From the NCBI GenBank assembly GCA_964235705.1, contig CAXSDP010000005.1, positions 1 to 64,000 of the forward strand: DNA of 64,000 nucleotides. Reading direction: 5' to 3'. How positions within the stretch are numbered: the stretch's first letter is position 1; each line of letters begins with the position of its first letter. Positions 42,350-53,820 of the stretch are shown here, piece by piece. Below the pieces are notes generated by a model. That model ran no database searches and had not been told where the DNA came from. It saw only the letters and a program-made list of their open reading frames with translations. The DNA comes from RH-AL1 sp964235705 (GTDB taxonomy: Bacteria > Pseudomonadota > Alphaproteobacteria > Rhizobiales > Beijerinckiaceae). A program made the position numbers and the translations under genes.

Positions 42350-43302
42350 ACCTCCGCCTCCTCGCACCAGGTCAGTGACGGCATCGCCGTCTTCGGGATG
42401 ACGGCACCGGGATAACCCACGACCACGCCCGCGAGCGCGTGACCCGCGCGCGCCGCCCTGTCCGGCGATGCGCCGTCCAGTCGGGCGGCCAGGTACGCGG
42501 CGGCGAAACTGTCACCTGCGGCGGTGGTATCCACGACACGGGCCACTGGGCGTGCCCGCACCAATGCGTCCCCGCCTTCATACCTGACGCGGGAGGCGGG
42601 ATGGCTCAAGCGCAGCACCACCTCGGCGCGCGGCGTGTGGCGCAGCAACGTCGCCTCGTAGTCCGGTCCGAACACCGGGGATAGGTCTTCGACGGACGCG
42701 AGGACGATGTCCGAGATGGCGAGCATCGCCTGGTAGGTCGTGCGGGCCGCCGCCAAGTCCGGCCACCCACGTAGCCGGAAATTCGTGTCGAACACCACGC
42801 GGGCGCCCCGTGACCGGGCCCGACCAAGCACCTGGAGGAGGTTGTCCCGGACGCTGTCGGGATAGATGGAAAGGGTTATCCCCGATACGTACAGGAGGTC
42901 GAACGCGTCGAGCCGCGCGACGTCGAAGTGATCGAACAATTGGCGCGCCGCGGCGCTGTCGCGCCAGTACAGGAACCGACGCTCGCCGAGGTCGTCCGTT
43001 TGGATGATGTACAATCCCGGCAGCCGTCCGGCGAGGCGGGGGACGAGCCCGGTTCCAATCCCTTCCGCCCGCCAGGAAGCGAGCATCTCGTCGCTCCAGG
43101 CATCGTCGCCGACCGCCGTGATGTAATCCACCGTGACGCCGAGCCGCGCGAGGTAGACGGCGGCGTTCAAGGTGTCGCCGCCGTAGCTTCGACGCAGTAG
43201 CCCGTCGGGCTGCTCCTTGAACTCGATCATGCACTCGCCGATGCACGCCACGCGGTGCGCCGCGTCCCCACCGCGTGCGGATACCGGCTTAATCGCGATC
43301 AT
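42346..43302 (-). CDS. kdgK: 2-dehydro-3-deoxygluconate kinase-like (PfkB family)
   Basis: A 318-residue carbohydrate kinase. CIGECMIEF begins the fold, followed by SYGGDTLNAAVYLARLG (substrate glycines), a YIITAVGDD-like segment, RFLYWRDSAAARQL (KdgK hallmark), VFDTNFR and the C-terminal catalytic VDTTAAGDSFAAAYLA with its aspartate. The ATG at 43302 starts 14 bases inside the end of the transporter gene. Next to a KDPG aldolase it should phosphorylate 2-keto-3-deoxygluconate (or the galactonate analogue). Confidence 0.9.
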   Translation of the reverse strand: MIAIKPVSARGGDAAHRVACIGECMIEFKEQPDGLLRRSYGGDTLNAAVYLARLGVTVDYITAVGDDAWSDEMLASWRAEGIGTGLVPRLAGRLPGLYIIQTDDLGERRFLYWRDSAAARQLFDHFDVARLDAFDLLYVSGITLSIYPDSVRDNLLQVLGRARSRGARVVFDTNFRLRGWPDLAAARTTYQAMLAISDIVLASVEDLSPVFGPDYEATLLRHTPRAEVVLRLSHPASRVRYEGGDALVRARPVARVVDTTAAGDSFAAAYLAARLDGASPDRAARAGHALAGVVVGYPGAVIPKTAMPSLTWCEEAEV

Positions 43303-44650
43303 AGCCGTAGACTTCGGGCAGGATGAGAACGGCGGCGAGGAAACCGACCAACGGGAAGATCGCGACGAAGAGGGTGGCGCCGGCTTGTCCAATGGCGGCG
43401 AAGAACGACGGGAACAGCGTCAAGCCGAGGAAGAAGGGCAGCTTCACGAACATGTAGGCGAAGCCGCTGGCGATGCCGCGATACTCCGGCCGGGCCACGA
43501 CGGTCGGCACCGTCATGCCGTTCGAGGCATCCCAATAGTGACCCCAAACCATTCCGGCGGCGGCGAAGGGAACCAAGGCGGGATGTTTGGTGTAAATGGC
43601 GGCGGCGGCGACCAGCAGCGACACGAAAACGATGCCGAAGCCGGCCGCCCCGATGCCCCGATGGCCGATCCTCGGCAGCAGCAGCGGCGCGATCCAGCCC
43701 GAGATCGCGGCGAAGCCGTAGACGCCCATCAGCACCAGGTTGTTCCCGAGCACCGAGGACACGCCGACCGAGAGGAACAGGACGGGGAGGTAGAAGGCGA
43801 ACGTGGAGAACTCCGCCGCTTGGCAGAAGCAGGCGATCCAGCCGTACAGCGTCGCGCGCCAACGAACCTGGTCACGCCGCGTGTCGGCCAGGAACGCCAT
43901 CGCGCGCGGCTTGCTGATCGCGACGTCCTCGTCGGGCAGCATGTCGAGCGCGTCACCGTACATCTGCCGGCTGACGCGCTTCGCTTCGCGGAACCGGCCG
44001 CTGCGGATGAGCCAGATCGCCGTTTCCGGGAGGTTGTGCCGCAGCAGCAGGATGACCAATGCCGGGATCGCGCCCAGGCCGAGCGTCACCCGCCAGACCA
44101 GCTCGCTCGGAAGGTTGGCGAGGATGAGCAGGATGACGACCGCGATGGTCAACGTCTCGCCGAGCGCGAACATGAACTGCCATCGGCTCCCCATCACTTC
44201 GCGCGCGCCCTTTGGCAGCGTCTCCATGATGTAGGCATAACTGTTGGAGATGTCGCTCCCGAGCGGCAGGCCGAGGACGAAGCGCACGACGATCAGCCAG
44301 CCGACGCCCGGCACGAACGCCTGCGCCAAGGCGAAGACGATGAACAGGACCATGGTCGATATGAACATGACCCGACGCCCGATCAGGTCGGACAGCCAGC
44401 CGCCCAGCAAAGCGCCGATCAAGGCGCCGGCCTGCGGCGCGGCGGCGGCCAAACCAAGCAGGAGCGGGTCGGGGTTGAATTGCTGCTTGATGAAGATGAG
44501 GACGAAGGCGATCGAGTAAAGGTCCCAAGCCTCGACCAGGATCGACGACATCATCAGCCATCCGACCCGGTTGCCCTTGGGATTGTAGCTGTTGACGAGA
44601 TGACGGACGGCGACGTCCGTCGCGGATTGGTAGGTCGATACCGTGGCCAT
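43289..44650 (-). CDS. MFS transporter, sugar-porter/acid-symporter type
   Basis: A 453-residue permease with 12 predicted segments. GALIGALLGGWLSDLIGRR and the RFVLGLPLGSDISNSYAY segment in the N-terminal half place it with sugar/aromatic-acid porters, distinct from the two ACS transporters upstream. The ATG at 44650 has GAGG seven bases upstream; an earlier start adds an unrelated 12 residues. It overlaps the kinase gene, so uptake, phosphorylation and cleavage of a sugar acid are co-transcribed. Confidence 0.9.
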   Translation of the reverse strand: MATVSTYQSATDVAVRHLVNSYNPKGNRVGWLMMSSILVEAWDLYSIAFVLIFIKQQFNPDPLLLGLAAAAPQAGALIGALLGGWLSDLIGRRVMFISTMVLFIVFALAQAFVPGVGWLIVVRFVLGLPLGSDISNSYAYIMETLPKGAREVMGSRWQFMFALGETLTIAVVILLILANLPSELVWRVTLGLGAIPALVILLLRHNLPETAIWLIRSGRFREAKRVSRQMYGDALDMLPDEDVAISKPRAMAFLADTRRDQVRWRATLYGWIACFCQAAEFSTFAFYLPVLFLSVGVSSVLGNNLVLMGVYGFAAISGWIAPLLLPRIGHRGIGAAGFGIVFVSLLVAAAAIYTKHPALVPFAAAGMVWGHYWDASNGMTVPTVVARPEYRGIASGFAYMFVKLPFFLGLTLFPSFFAAIGQAGATLFVAIFPLVGFLAAVLILPEVYGYDRD

Positions 44651-44815
44651 GTCGTTCCTCACACAGGCACCGGATTTCGCCCTCAAGATACGGTGCTCGG
44701 ACGGTCTTTGCTTTCAAGGGCGTTCGGTCGGCAAAATGTCGGTGTCCTAGGATCGTCCCGGCGATCGACGCGTCGGCGCGCCGGTGATCGGCCACGCGCC
44801 TTCCCGGCGCAGGGC

Positions 44816-45844
44816 TTAAACGATCCGCCACTTGAGCGGCTGGTCGGCGAGCGCGCGCGCGGCCTCCTCGGCCGCCATCCGTTGCAGCGCTTCGAGACTA
44901 TCGGTCGAGAAGAAGCCGGCGTGCGGCGTGAGGACGACGTTGTCCATGGCGCGCAGGGGGGAGTCCCTGGATAGCGGCTCGGGATCGAACACGTCCAGTG
45001 CCGCCCCCGCGAGCCTGTTTCCCTCCAAGGCCGCCGCCAGGGCCGCCTGGTCGACCAGCGATCCTCGCGCCGTGTTCACCAGGACGGCGCCGGGCCGCAT
45101 GCGCGCCAGGGTGTCCGCGTTGATGATGTGGCGCGTTTCCGGCGTCGCGGGCATGTGCAGCGACACGCCGTGGGATTCGGCGAGCAGGTGCTCGATGGGC
45201 ACGAGATCGATGCCGAGTTCCCCCATGCGGCCCACGTCGGCGTAGGGGTCGGTCGCGAGGATACGGGTTCCGAACGCCTGGAGCCGTTTCGCGACGAGGA
45301 GGCCGATCCGTCCGACGCCGAGGAGGCCCACCGTCATCGAGGACAGGGCGGGGATGGGTCCGATCATGTCGGGGCGGGCCCACCCGTCGCGCCGGATGGC
45401 GGCCGTGTAGACGGTCAAGCGCCGCAGCAGCGTCAACATCATGGAAGCGGCATGATCCGCGACCGTGTCGCTGCCGTAGTCCGGGATGTTCGATAGGCGG
45501 ATGCCGGCGCGCCGCGCGGCCTCCAGGTCGATGTTGTCGTAGCCGACACCGTAGCGAACGATCAGGCCGCCGGGCGGCATGCCGCTCAGCGCGGCGGCGT
45601 CGACCGGCACCAGGTTGACGAACGCCACGTCCGTTCCCGAGAGGGCGGCGGCGACCTCGGCCGGATGGTTGCAGTTCAGCACCTCGAAATCGGCGTCGAA
45701 GCGCTCGGAAACCGCGCGTTCGTACGCGACGCCGTCGAAGCGGAGATCGGTGACGACGATGCGTTTCCTAGACCGCCGCGTGTCGTCAGAGTCCCGACGC
45801 GAAGCGGTCCCCTCGACCGAGCCGGTGTTTGATTGGGCGCTCAC
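44816..45844 (-). CDS. D-isomer-specific 2-hydroxyacid dehydrogenase
   Basis: A 342-residue NAD(P)-dependent reductase of the D-2-hydroxyacid type. The catalytic triad is visible: Arg in NTARGSLVDQ, Glu in FDPEPLSRD and His in LTPHAGFFS. The nucleotide motif is GLLGVGRIG near residue 170. The layout resembles the C-terminal-binding-protein-like/glyoxylate-hydroxypyruvate reductase group. The GTG at 45844 is preceded by GGGAGG. It leads the minus-strand sugar-acid unit (166 bases before the transporter) and is divergent from the GntR gene. A 2-oxo or 2-keto-gluconate-type substrate is likely. Confidence 0.9.
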   Translation of the reverse strand: MSAQSNTGSVEGTASRRDSDDTRRSRKRIVVTDLRFDGVAYERAVSERFDADFEVLNCNHPAEVAAALSGTDVAFVNLVPVDAAALSGMPPGGLIVRYGVGYDNIDLEAARRAGIRLSNIPDYGSDTVADHAASMMLTLLRRLTVYTAAIRRDGWARPDMIGPIPALSSMTVGLLGVGRIGLLVAKRLQAFGTRILATDPYADVGRMGELGIDLVPIEHLLAESHGVSLHMPATPETRHIINADTLARMRPGAVLVNTARGSLVDQAALAAALEGNRLAGAALDVFDPEPLSRDSPLRAMDNVVLTPHAGFFSTDSLEALQRMAAEEAARALADQPLKWRIV

Positions 45845-45937
45845 GCATCCCCTCCCGTAGCAAGCGATTTTGACCTTGCCCTGAAACCAGCTAAGCTACA
45901 CCTATCTTACATGTCAAATAGGTTGAATGGTGTACGC

Positions 45938-46708
45938 ATGACGACAGCTGCCGCGAGGGCTGGGTCGGGGGGAGGTCAAACCGTTCCGCCCGACGAGACG
46001 GGTTCCCTCGTGGCCCAAGTCGGGGCGCATGTCCGACAGGTGATCCTGACGAACGGCCTGCGGCCCGGTGACATCCTGCCGGGGGAGGCGGAGACGAGCC
46101 GGCGGTTGAAGGTGAGCCGGCCGGTCGTCCGGGAAGCATGGAACGGGCTGGTGGCGCTGGGTGTGCTGGAGGTGGCGCCCGGACGCAAGCCACGCGTCGC
46201 GCGGCTCGTGGGTCTGCCCATGCGCAGCGTCATCGAGCAGGCCGTCGCGACGGGACAGGCGACGCCGTTGCAGGTCCTCGAGTTGCGGCGCGGCATCGAG
46301 GTGCAGATGGCGGCCCTCGCCGCCCAGAGGCGCGGTCCCGACACGTTGGCCGCGATGGGGTCGACCGTTGCCGCGATGGCGGCAAGCCTTCACGATTACC
46401 GCAGGTACGCCGAGCTCGATCTGAGCTTCCATCTCCACATCGCCAAAGGAGCGGGTAATCCTTTCCACGTCCTCCTCGTTCAGGCTTGCGCGGACACGTT
46501 CCAGTTCTCGATGAGGGCTGGCCTGGAAAGCCGCGTGTCGGAGGCGGAGCTCCAGCGATTGCAAAGGAACCATGAGGAGATCTTCGAGGCTGTCCGGGAC
46601 CGCGACGCGGAGCGCGCAACGGCGCTGATGTCCATTCACTTCGACGAGCCAACGCGCGCCCTGCTCCGGACGGCCAAGTCGCGCGGGGAGGATGTGGGTT
46701 TCCCATGA
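45938..46708 (+). CDS. GntR/FadR-family transcriptional regulator
   Basis: A 256-residue regulator. The N-terminal winged helix (about residues 20-85) includes LRPGDILPGEAETSRRL and SRPVVREAWNGLVALGVLE. The C-terminal FCD-type helical effector domain has the metal-ligand pattern D-x3-H in ELDLSFHLHIA and the later histidines. Two ATGs (45911, 45938) are possible; the second gives the usual length. It is divergent from the hydroxyacid dehydrogenase by 93 bases, and should repress that gene and the transporter-kinase-aldolase genes until an acid effector binds. A TTGACA at 45912-45917 (reading left) may be a -35 of that promoter. Confidence 0.92.
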   Translation: MTTAAARAGSGGGQTVPPDETGSLVAQVGAHVRQVILTNGLRPGDILPGEAETSRRLKVSRPVVREAWNGLVALGVLEVAPGRKPRVARLVGLPMRSVIEQAVATGQATPLQVLELRRGIEVQMAALAAQRRGPDTLAAMGSTVAAMAASLHDYRRYAELDLSFHLHIAKGAGNPFHVLLVQACADTFQFSMRAGLESRVSEAELQRLQRNHEEIFEAVRDRDAERATALMSIHFDEPTRALLRTAKSRGEDVGFP

Positions 46709-46715
46709 ACCAGAC

Positions 46716-46760
46716 CCGATCGAACTCCAGGCTTCAGAAGTCCAGGCTTCACAGGATCGG
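46716..46760. repeat. Direct repeat inside an inverted repeat between convergent genes
   Basis: TCCAGGCTTCA occurs at 46726-46736 and 46741-46751 (15-bp period). It is framed by CCGATC (46716-46721) and GATCGG (46755-46760). It sits between the GntR stop and the stop of the esterase gene. It could fold into a transcript-end structure; the function is unknown. Confidence 0.5.
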
Positions 46761-46763
46761 CCA

Positions 46764-48374
46764 TCACGCCTGAGGATAGTTCACCGGCATGCTGTACTCG
46801 TAGGCCGGCAGCGCGGCGAGCGCCTCCCGCCGGTCGCCGCCCGGGTTGCCCGCCACTTCGCTGGCGCGCGAGAGCATCATGGTGGCGCGTCCGGTCGCCT
46901 CGAAGCGGGGCCACGCGGGCAGGTTGGGGTTGGCCGGATCGCCGGTGCGCGCGAAGGCGGACCACGTCGCGACCATCATCCGCGTGAGTGGCGCGATGTC
47001 CGGCCCCGTCCCCACCAGGGCCCGCGCGGCCGGCGCGGTGCCGAACACGAACGGCACCTCCGACGTGTGCGGCGACTGCAGGACGCCGCTGCGCACCGGG
47101 GTGCGCCAGTCGAAGACGTAGGCGTAGACCGGCGCCCGCGCGGATGCCGCCTGCATCGCCGCTTCCCGCGTGGTGTTGCGACGGTACGTGTAGTCGGTGG
47201 TGACCGCGGCCATGATCTCGCTCGGGGTCGCCGCCGGCATGGCGGTGCGGTAGGCGTCGGTGATCCGTGCCGTGGCCGCCGCGTCGGTGCGGAGGAAGCG
47301 GGCGAGCCGGCGCCGCACCTCGGCGGCGTCGAGCGAGAAGTTCGCCATGTTCACCGCCATGTACAGGGTGCATTCGGTGGCGGCGTTGCCGAACAGGGTG
47401 GGGATGTCCGCGGCACCGGCGGGTGCCGCCGGGTCGAACGGGTTGGCTGGGAACGTCACGCCGTCCAGCACGGGGCGGAACACGGGCGGCATGCCGGTCA
47501 TCTGAAGTATGAGCTTGTCGGCCGGAACGGCTCGTAGGGCCGCCGCCGTGGGTCGATCGAGCCCGAGCCGGCGCGCCAAGCCGTGCGCCAGGGCGGCGGC
47601 CTCCTCCGGCGGGGTCAGGCGCAGGCTGCCCGAGCAGCTCTGCGCGATCGCCTTGTGGAACAGGCCACGCGCGGCCGGACAGGCGAGCAGCGCGCTCACC
47701 TTGGCGCCCCCGCCGGACTGGCCGAAGATGGTGACGTTGCCCGGATCGCCGCCGAAGCCGGCGACGTTGTCGCGAACCCAGCGCAGGGCCGCCACCATGT
47801 CCAGCACGCCGGCGTTGCCCGATCGGGCGAAGCGCTCGTCGCGATCATCCAGCCTGATGGAGCCGAACAGGTTGAGCCGGTGATTGATCGTGACCACGAC
47901 CACGTCGCCCTCGTGCGCCAGCACGGTGCCGTCGAACCCGGGCGCGGAGCCGGCGCAGCTGACCCAGGCGCCACCATGCAGCCACACCATCACCGGACGC
48001 GTTCCCGTCGTGCCGGGCGTCCAGACGTTGAGGGAGAGGCAGTCCTCCCCCATCGGCTCCAACGCGTTGTACCAGGCGCTCAGCGGGTCGGTGGAGGCCG
48101 GTAGCTGCGGGGCCGAGGCACCGAACGCGGTCGCCTCGCGGATCCCGGCCCAGGGTGCGGCGGGCGTCGGCGGAAGGAAGCGGTTCGCGCCGGCCGTTGA
48201 GGCGGCGTAGGGGATGCCCTTGAAGGCGCTGACGCCACTGGCCCGTGAACCGCTGAGTCTGCCACCTGTGGTCTCGACGGTCGCCGTGGCGACGGGCTGC
48301 GCGCGCGCCTCGGCCCCGACGATGAGGGCGGTCGCGGCGAGCAGGGCCGCGCGGCGGCTGACGTGGACGGACAT
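46764..48374 (-). CDS. Exported type-B carboxylesterase
   Basis: A 536-residue alpha/beta hydrolase of the carboxylesterase/lipase-type B family. A Tat-like signal (VSRRAALLAATALIVGAEARA) points to the periplasm. The nucleophile is Ser in FGQSGGGAKVS, the acid Glu is in GNAATECTLYM, and the His is in LQSPHTSEVPFVFG. The oxyanion segment VWLHGGAWVSC and the EDCLSLNVWTP motif are typical. GAGGTG precedes the ATG. There is no obvious partner; it lies between regulators. Confidence 0.92.
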   Translation of the reverse strand: MSVHVSRRAALLAATALIVGAEARAQPVATATVETTGGRLSGSRASGVSAFKGIPYAASTAGANRFLPPTPAAPWAGIREATAFGASAPQLPASTDPLSAWYNALEPMGEDCLSLNVWTPGTTGTRPVMVWLHGGAWVSCAGSAPGFDGTVLAHEGDVVVVTINHRLNLFGSIRLDDRDERFARSGNAGVLDMVAALRWVRDNVAGFGGDPGNVTIFGQSGGGAKVSALLACPAARGLFHKAIAQSCSGSLRLTPPEEAAALAHGLARRLGLDRPTAAALRAVPADKLILQMTGMPPVFRPVLDGVTFPANPFDPAAPAGAADIPTLFGNAATECTLYMAVNMANFSLDAAEVRRRLARFLRTDAAATARITDAYRTAMPAATPSEIMAAVTTDYTYRRNTTREAAMQAASARAPVYAYVFDWRTPVRSGVLQSPHTSEVPFVFGTAPAARALVGTGPDIAPLTRMMVATWSAFARTGDPANPNLPAWPRFEATGRATMMLSRASEVAGNPGGDRREALAALPAYEYSMPVNYPQA

Positions 48375-48505
48375 GGCACCTCACTCCTTGGTCTTCGCGT
48401 GGAGTGAGCGGCGGCCGCTCGGCCCTGTCAACGGCGAGGTCCCAGCCCCAATGGAACCCCGTGCGCGGGTGCGATCGCGGACCGGGGCGGCGTAGGCGCC
48501 GCCTG

Positions 48506-51424
<2,919 letters not shown>

Positions 51425-51525
51425 GGTGGGGGTTCTATCCGCGGGGCGAAGGAGGCGAGGCGGTGAAGCCCCGGGCGCGATCAACGCTCGCGATGAGCCT
51501 CGGGGGTCGGTGTCGTCGGCCCCGA

Positions 51526-53349
51526 TCAAGCATCCGCCGAGAGCCGTTCCTCGATCCGGGCGGTTTGCTCGCGAGCCGCCAGCGCGTGGCAGAATGCGAG
51601 AAGTTCGCCGATCGACAGCACGACGTGCTCGTCTCCGCCCTCGGCGCGCAGGGTCGACAGGAGCGCGCTTTCACGATCGGCGTGCCACAGGCCGATGACG
51701 ATCTTGACCCCCGGCATCTGTTTCTGGACACGTCGCACGAAGTAGCGGATGGCCGCCCCCGTGCTCCCTTCCTCGAGGACCGACAGGCAGCAGAGCTTCG
51801 TGTTCGCGAAGCGTCCCGTCCCGTGCGAGCCCCCGCCCAGCACCAAGTTGGGATCGATTCGTGCCCCGAAACCGGCTTCGCTCAAGGCGTGGACCGCCAT
51901 GGAAGCGGCGAGGTCGTCAAGCTGACCCCTGCCCGGAATGCAGGCGATGACCCCCTCGCGGGACCAGTCGGCCGGGGGTGCCCCGTCCGTCCTGGCCCGC
52001 GCCTCCGGTCGCGCGGGATCGCCGTACAGCGCGAGGAGGAGTCCCTCGATCTGCGAATGGATGGCATCGAGCCGCTCGAACGCGGCATCGTCGCGTGCGA
52101 GGTCGCCTTGCGCCAGCGCCAGGCCCGGCAAGGCGACCTTGTCGAAATAGTCGACGAACGAGGCGGCGACGATGCGCTTGCGCGCGCCGCGTGCCAGCGT
52201 CATCGCCTTTCCCTCGAGCGCGCGCTGATAGAAGGTTTCCGGCGGTTCCAGGGGCGGCTTGTCGCCGAGTATCACGTCAAGGAAGGCCAGCGCTTCGACG
52301 TGTCGCCCTACCACGACGAGGCATACGGTGAGCGGCGTCGCGATCAGCAACCCGATCGGCCCCCAGATGAGCGCCCAGAACGCGGTCGCGACGATCACCG
52401 CGATGGGCGACAGACCGGTGTTATGGCCGTAGATCAAGGGTTCGACGACTTGGCCCATGGCCGTCTCGGCAACGGCGAAGAGGACGAGGACGATCACCGC
52501 GAGCGACCAGCCGGGAACGATCGCGATCGCCAGGAGGAGCGGGGGCACCGCCGCCACCACGACGCCGACGAATGGGACGAAGCGCATGATCGCGGCGAGG
52601 ATGCCCCAAAGCAGGGGGTTGGGCAGGCCTTCGCACCAGAGCGCCAAACCGATGATCGCCCCGAAGGCCGAGTTCAGCGCCAGCTGGAACAGGAAGTAGC
52701 GCGACAACCGTCGCGCCGCGTCGTTCATCGCCAGGATCGTGCGGTGGAGGTCCTGCCGGCCGACGAGACGCACGAGCCGGTCGCGCAGGTCCTCGCTCGA
52801 AGCGAGGATGAAGAAGGTGAACACCAGCATGACGCCGGCCGTCCCGAGCGGCCCGAGGATCGGCAGCGCCACGCTGCGGGCGAGCGAGAGGCCGGACACG
52901 TCGCCGCCCATGATGCCGGCCTCCGCCTTGCCCCGGTCGGCAGGGGCCGGCGCGGCCTGTCCGGGTTTGGCGGCGAGGTCCTTCGTCATCTGCTCGACGT
53001 CCCCGACCTTGGCCGTCAGGGCGTTCCACTTGGTGGTGATCGTCGAGCGATAGGTCGGCAGGCCGGCGGCCAGCGAAGCGACCTGCCGTCCGGCCACGAC
53101 GCCGACCGCCCCCAACAGGGCGAAGGCGAGGAGGACGGCGGCGAGCACCGCCAGGATCCGGGGGAACCACACCTTTTGCAGGAGGTCGCAGATGGGGGCG
53201 AGCACGAAGGCGAGCAGCGTCGCGAGCACGAGCGGCACGAGGAGTTCCTGCCCGTAATAGAGCGCCGCCACGATCACGGCGCCGGCCACGAGCCGCGGCA
53301 GGAGGGATGGGGCCGTCACGGAGATCACGTCGTCCGGGATCGCTTTCAA
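51526..53349 (-). CDS. AI-2E-family membrane protein with soluble C-terminal domain
   Basis: A 607-residue protein. The first approximately 365 residues are the AI-2E (PerM/YdiK) transporter-like domain, with paired N-terminal segments, GILAAIMRFVPFVGVVVAA and the conserved VEPLIYGHNTGLSPIAV near residue 325. Such proteins export or exchange autoinducer-type or ion substrates. Beyond residue 380 about 225 residues are cytosolic: a helical part, then a region starting GVIACIPGRGQLDDLAASMAV that looks like a cobalamin-binding-type Rossmann half (strand, glycine turn, helix). The extension is not part of ordinary AI-2E proteins. It is divergent from the receiver gene at 53443. Confidence 0.88.
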   Translation of the reverse strand: MKAIPDDVISVTAPSLLPRLVAGAVIVAALYYGQELLVPLVLATLLAFVLAPICDLLQKVWFPRILAVLAAVLLAFALLGAVGVVAGRQVASLAAGLPTYRSTITTKWNALTAKVGDVEQMTKDLAAKPGQAAPAPADRGKAEAGIMGGDVSGLSLARSVALPILGPLGTAGVMLVFTFFILASSEDLRDRLVRLVGRQDLHRTILAMNDAARRLSRYFLFQLALNSAFGAIIGLALWCEGLPNPLLWGILAAIMRFVPFVGVVVAAVPPLLLAIAIVPGWSLAVIVLVLFAVAETAMGQVVEPLIYGHNTGLSPIAVIVATAFWALIWGPIGLLIATPLTVCLVVVGRHVEALAFLDVILGDKPPLEPPETFYQRALEGKAMTLARGARKRIVAASFVDYFDKVALPGLALAQGDLARDDAAFERLDAIHSQIEGLLLALYGDPARPEARARTDGAPPADWSREGVIACIPGRGQLDDLAASMAVHALSEAGFGARIDPNLVLGGGSHGTGRFANTKLCCLSVLEEGSTGAAIRYFVRRVQKQMPGVKIVIGLWHADRESALLSTLRAEGGDEHVVLSIGELLAFCHALAAREQTARIEERLSADA

Positions 53350-53442
53350 TAGGGGTACCCCGTTCCCAAATAAGGTATCGTGATCACCGCCGATCCCGGC
53401 ATTGAACTAGCACGAACCGCGCCCAAGGCGTCAGGACCATCC

Positions 53443-53820
53443 ATGACGAAGCTCCTTCTGGTCGAGGATCACGAAGAACTCTGGGACTTCCTCATGCGAC
53501 GTTTGCGCAAACGGGGGTTCGAGGTCGTCCTGGCGCACGATGGGAGGCAAGCGCTGGATCAGGTCTCCGCGGAAGCCCCGGATGTCATGCTGCTCGATAT
53601 GGACCTTCCGGTCATGGATGGCTGGACGGTGGCGAGGACCCTCCGCGAGCGGGCGGACAGGACGCCCATCATCGCGCTGACGGCGCACGCGATGAGCGGG
53701 GACCGGGAGAAGGCGCTCGCGTCCGGCTGCGACGATTACCATCCCAAGCCGGTCGATTTCGGGCGCCTCCTCACGCAGGTCGACGAGGTCCTCCTGAAAC
53801 GCGAGGAGGGCGCCCCCTGA
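53443..53820 (+). CDS. Stand-alone response-regulator receiver protein
   Basis: A 125-residue single receiver domain with no output domain. The acidic pair is in LLVEDHEE, the phospho-accepting Asp in MLLDMDLPVMDG, the Thr in ALTAHAMSG, and the Lys in HPKPVDF. The start at 53443 is chosen by AGGA upstream and alignment with short receivers. It faces a hybrid kinase (its stop adjoins the kinase stop at 53821) and is probably a phosphorelay carrier for the kinases in this region. Confidence 0.92.
   Translation: MTKLLLVEDHEELWDFLMRRLRKRGFEVVLAHDGRQALDQVSAEAPDVMLLDMDLPVMDGWTVARTLRERADRTPIIALTAHAMSGDREKALASGCDDYHPKPVDFGRLLTQVDEVLLKREEGAP

Noticed and set aside
43217..44974. A 585-codon plus-strand open frame
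   Set aside because: Antisense to the MFS transporter gene; charged low-complexity sequence.
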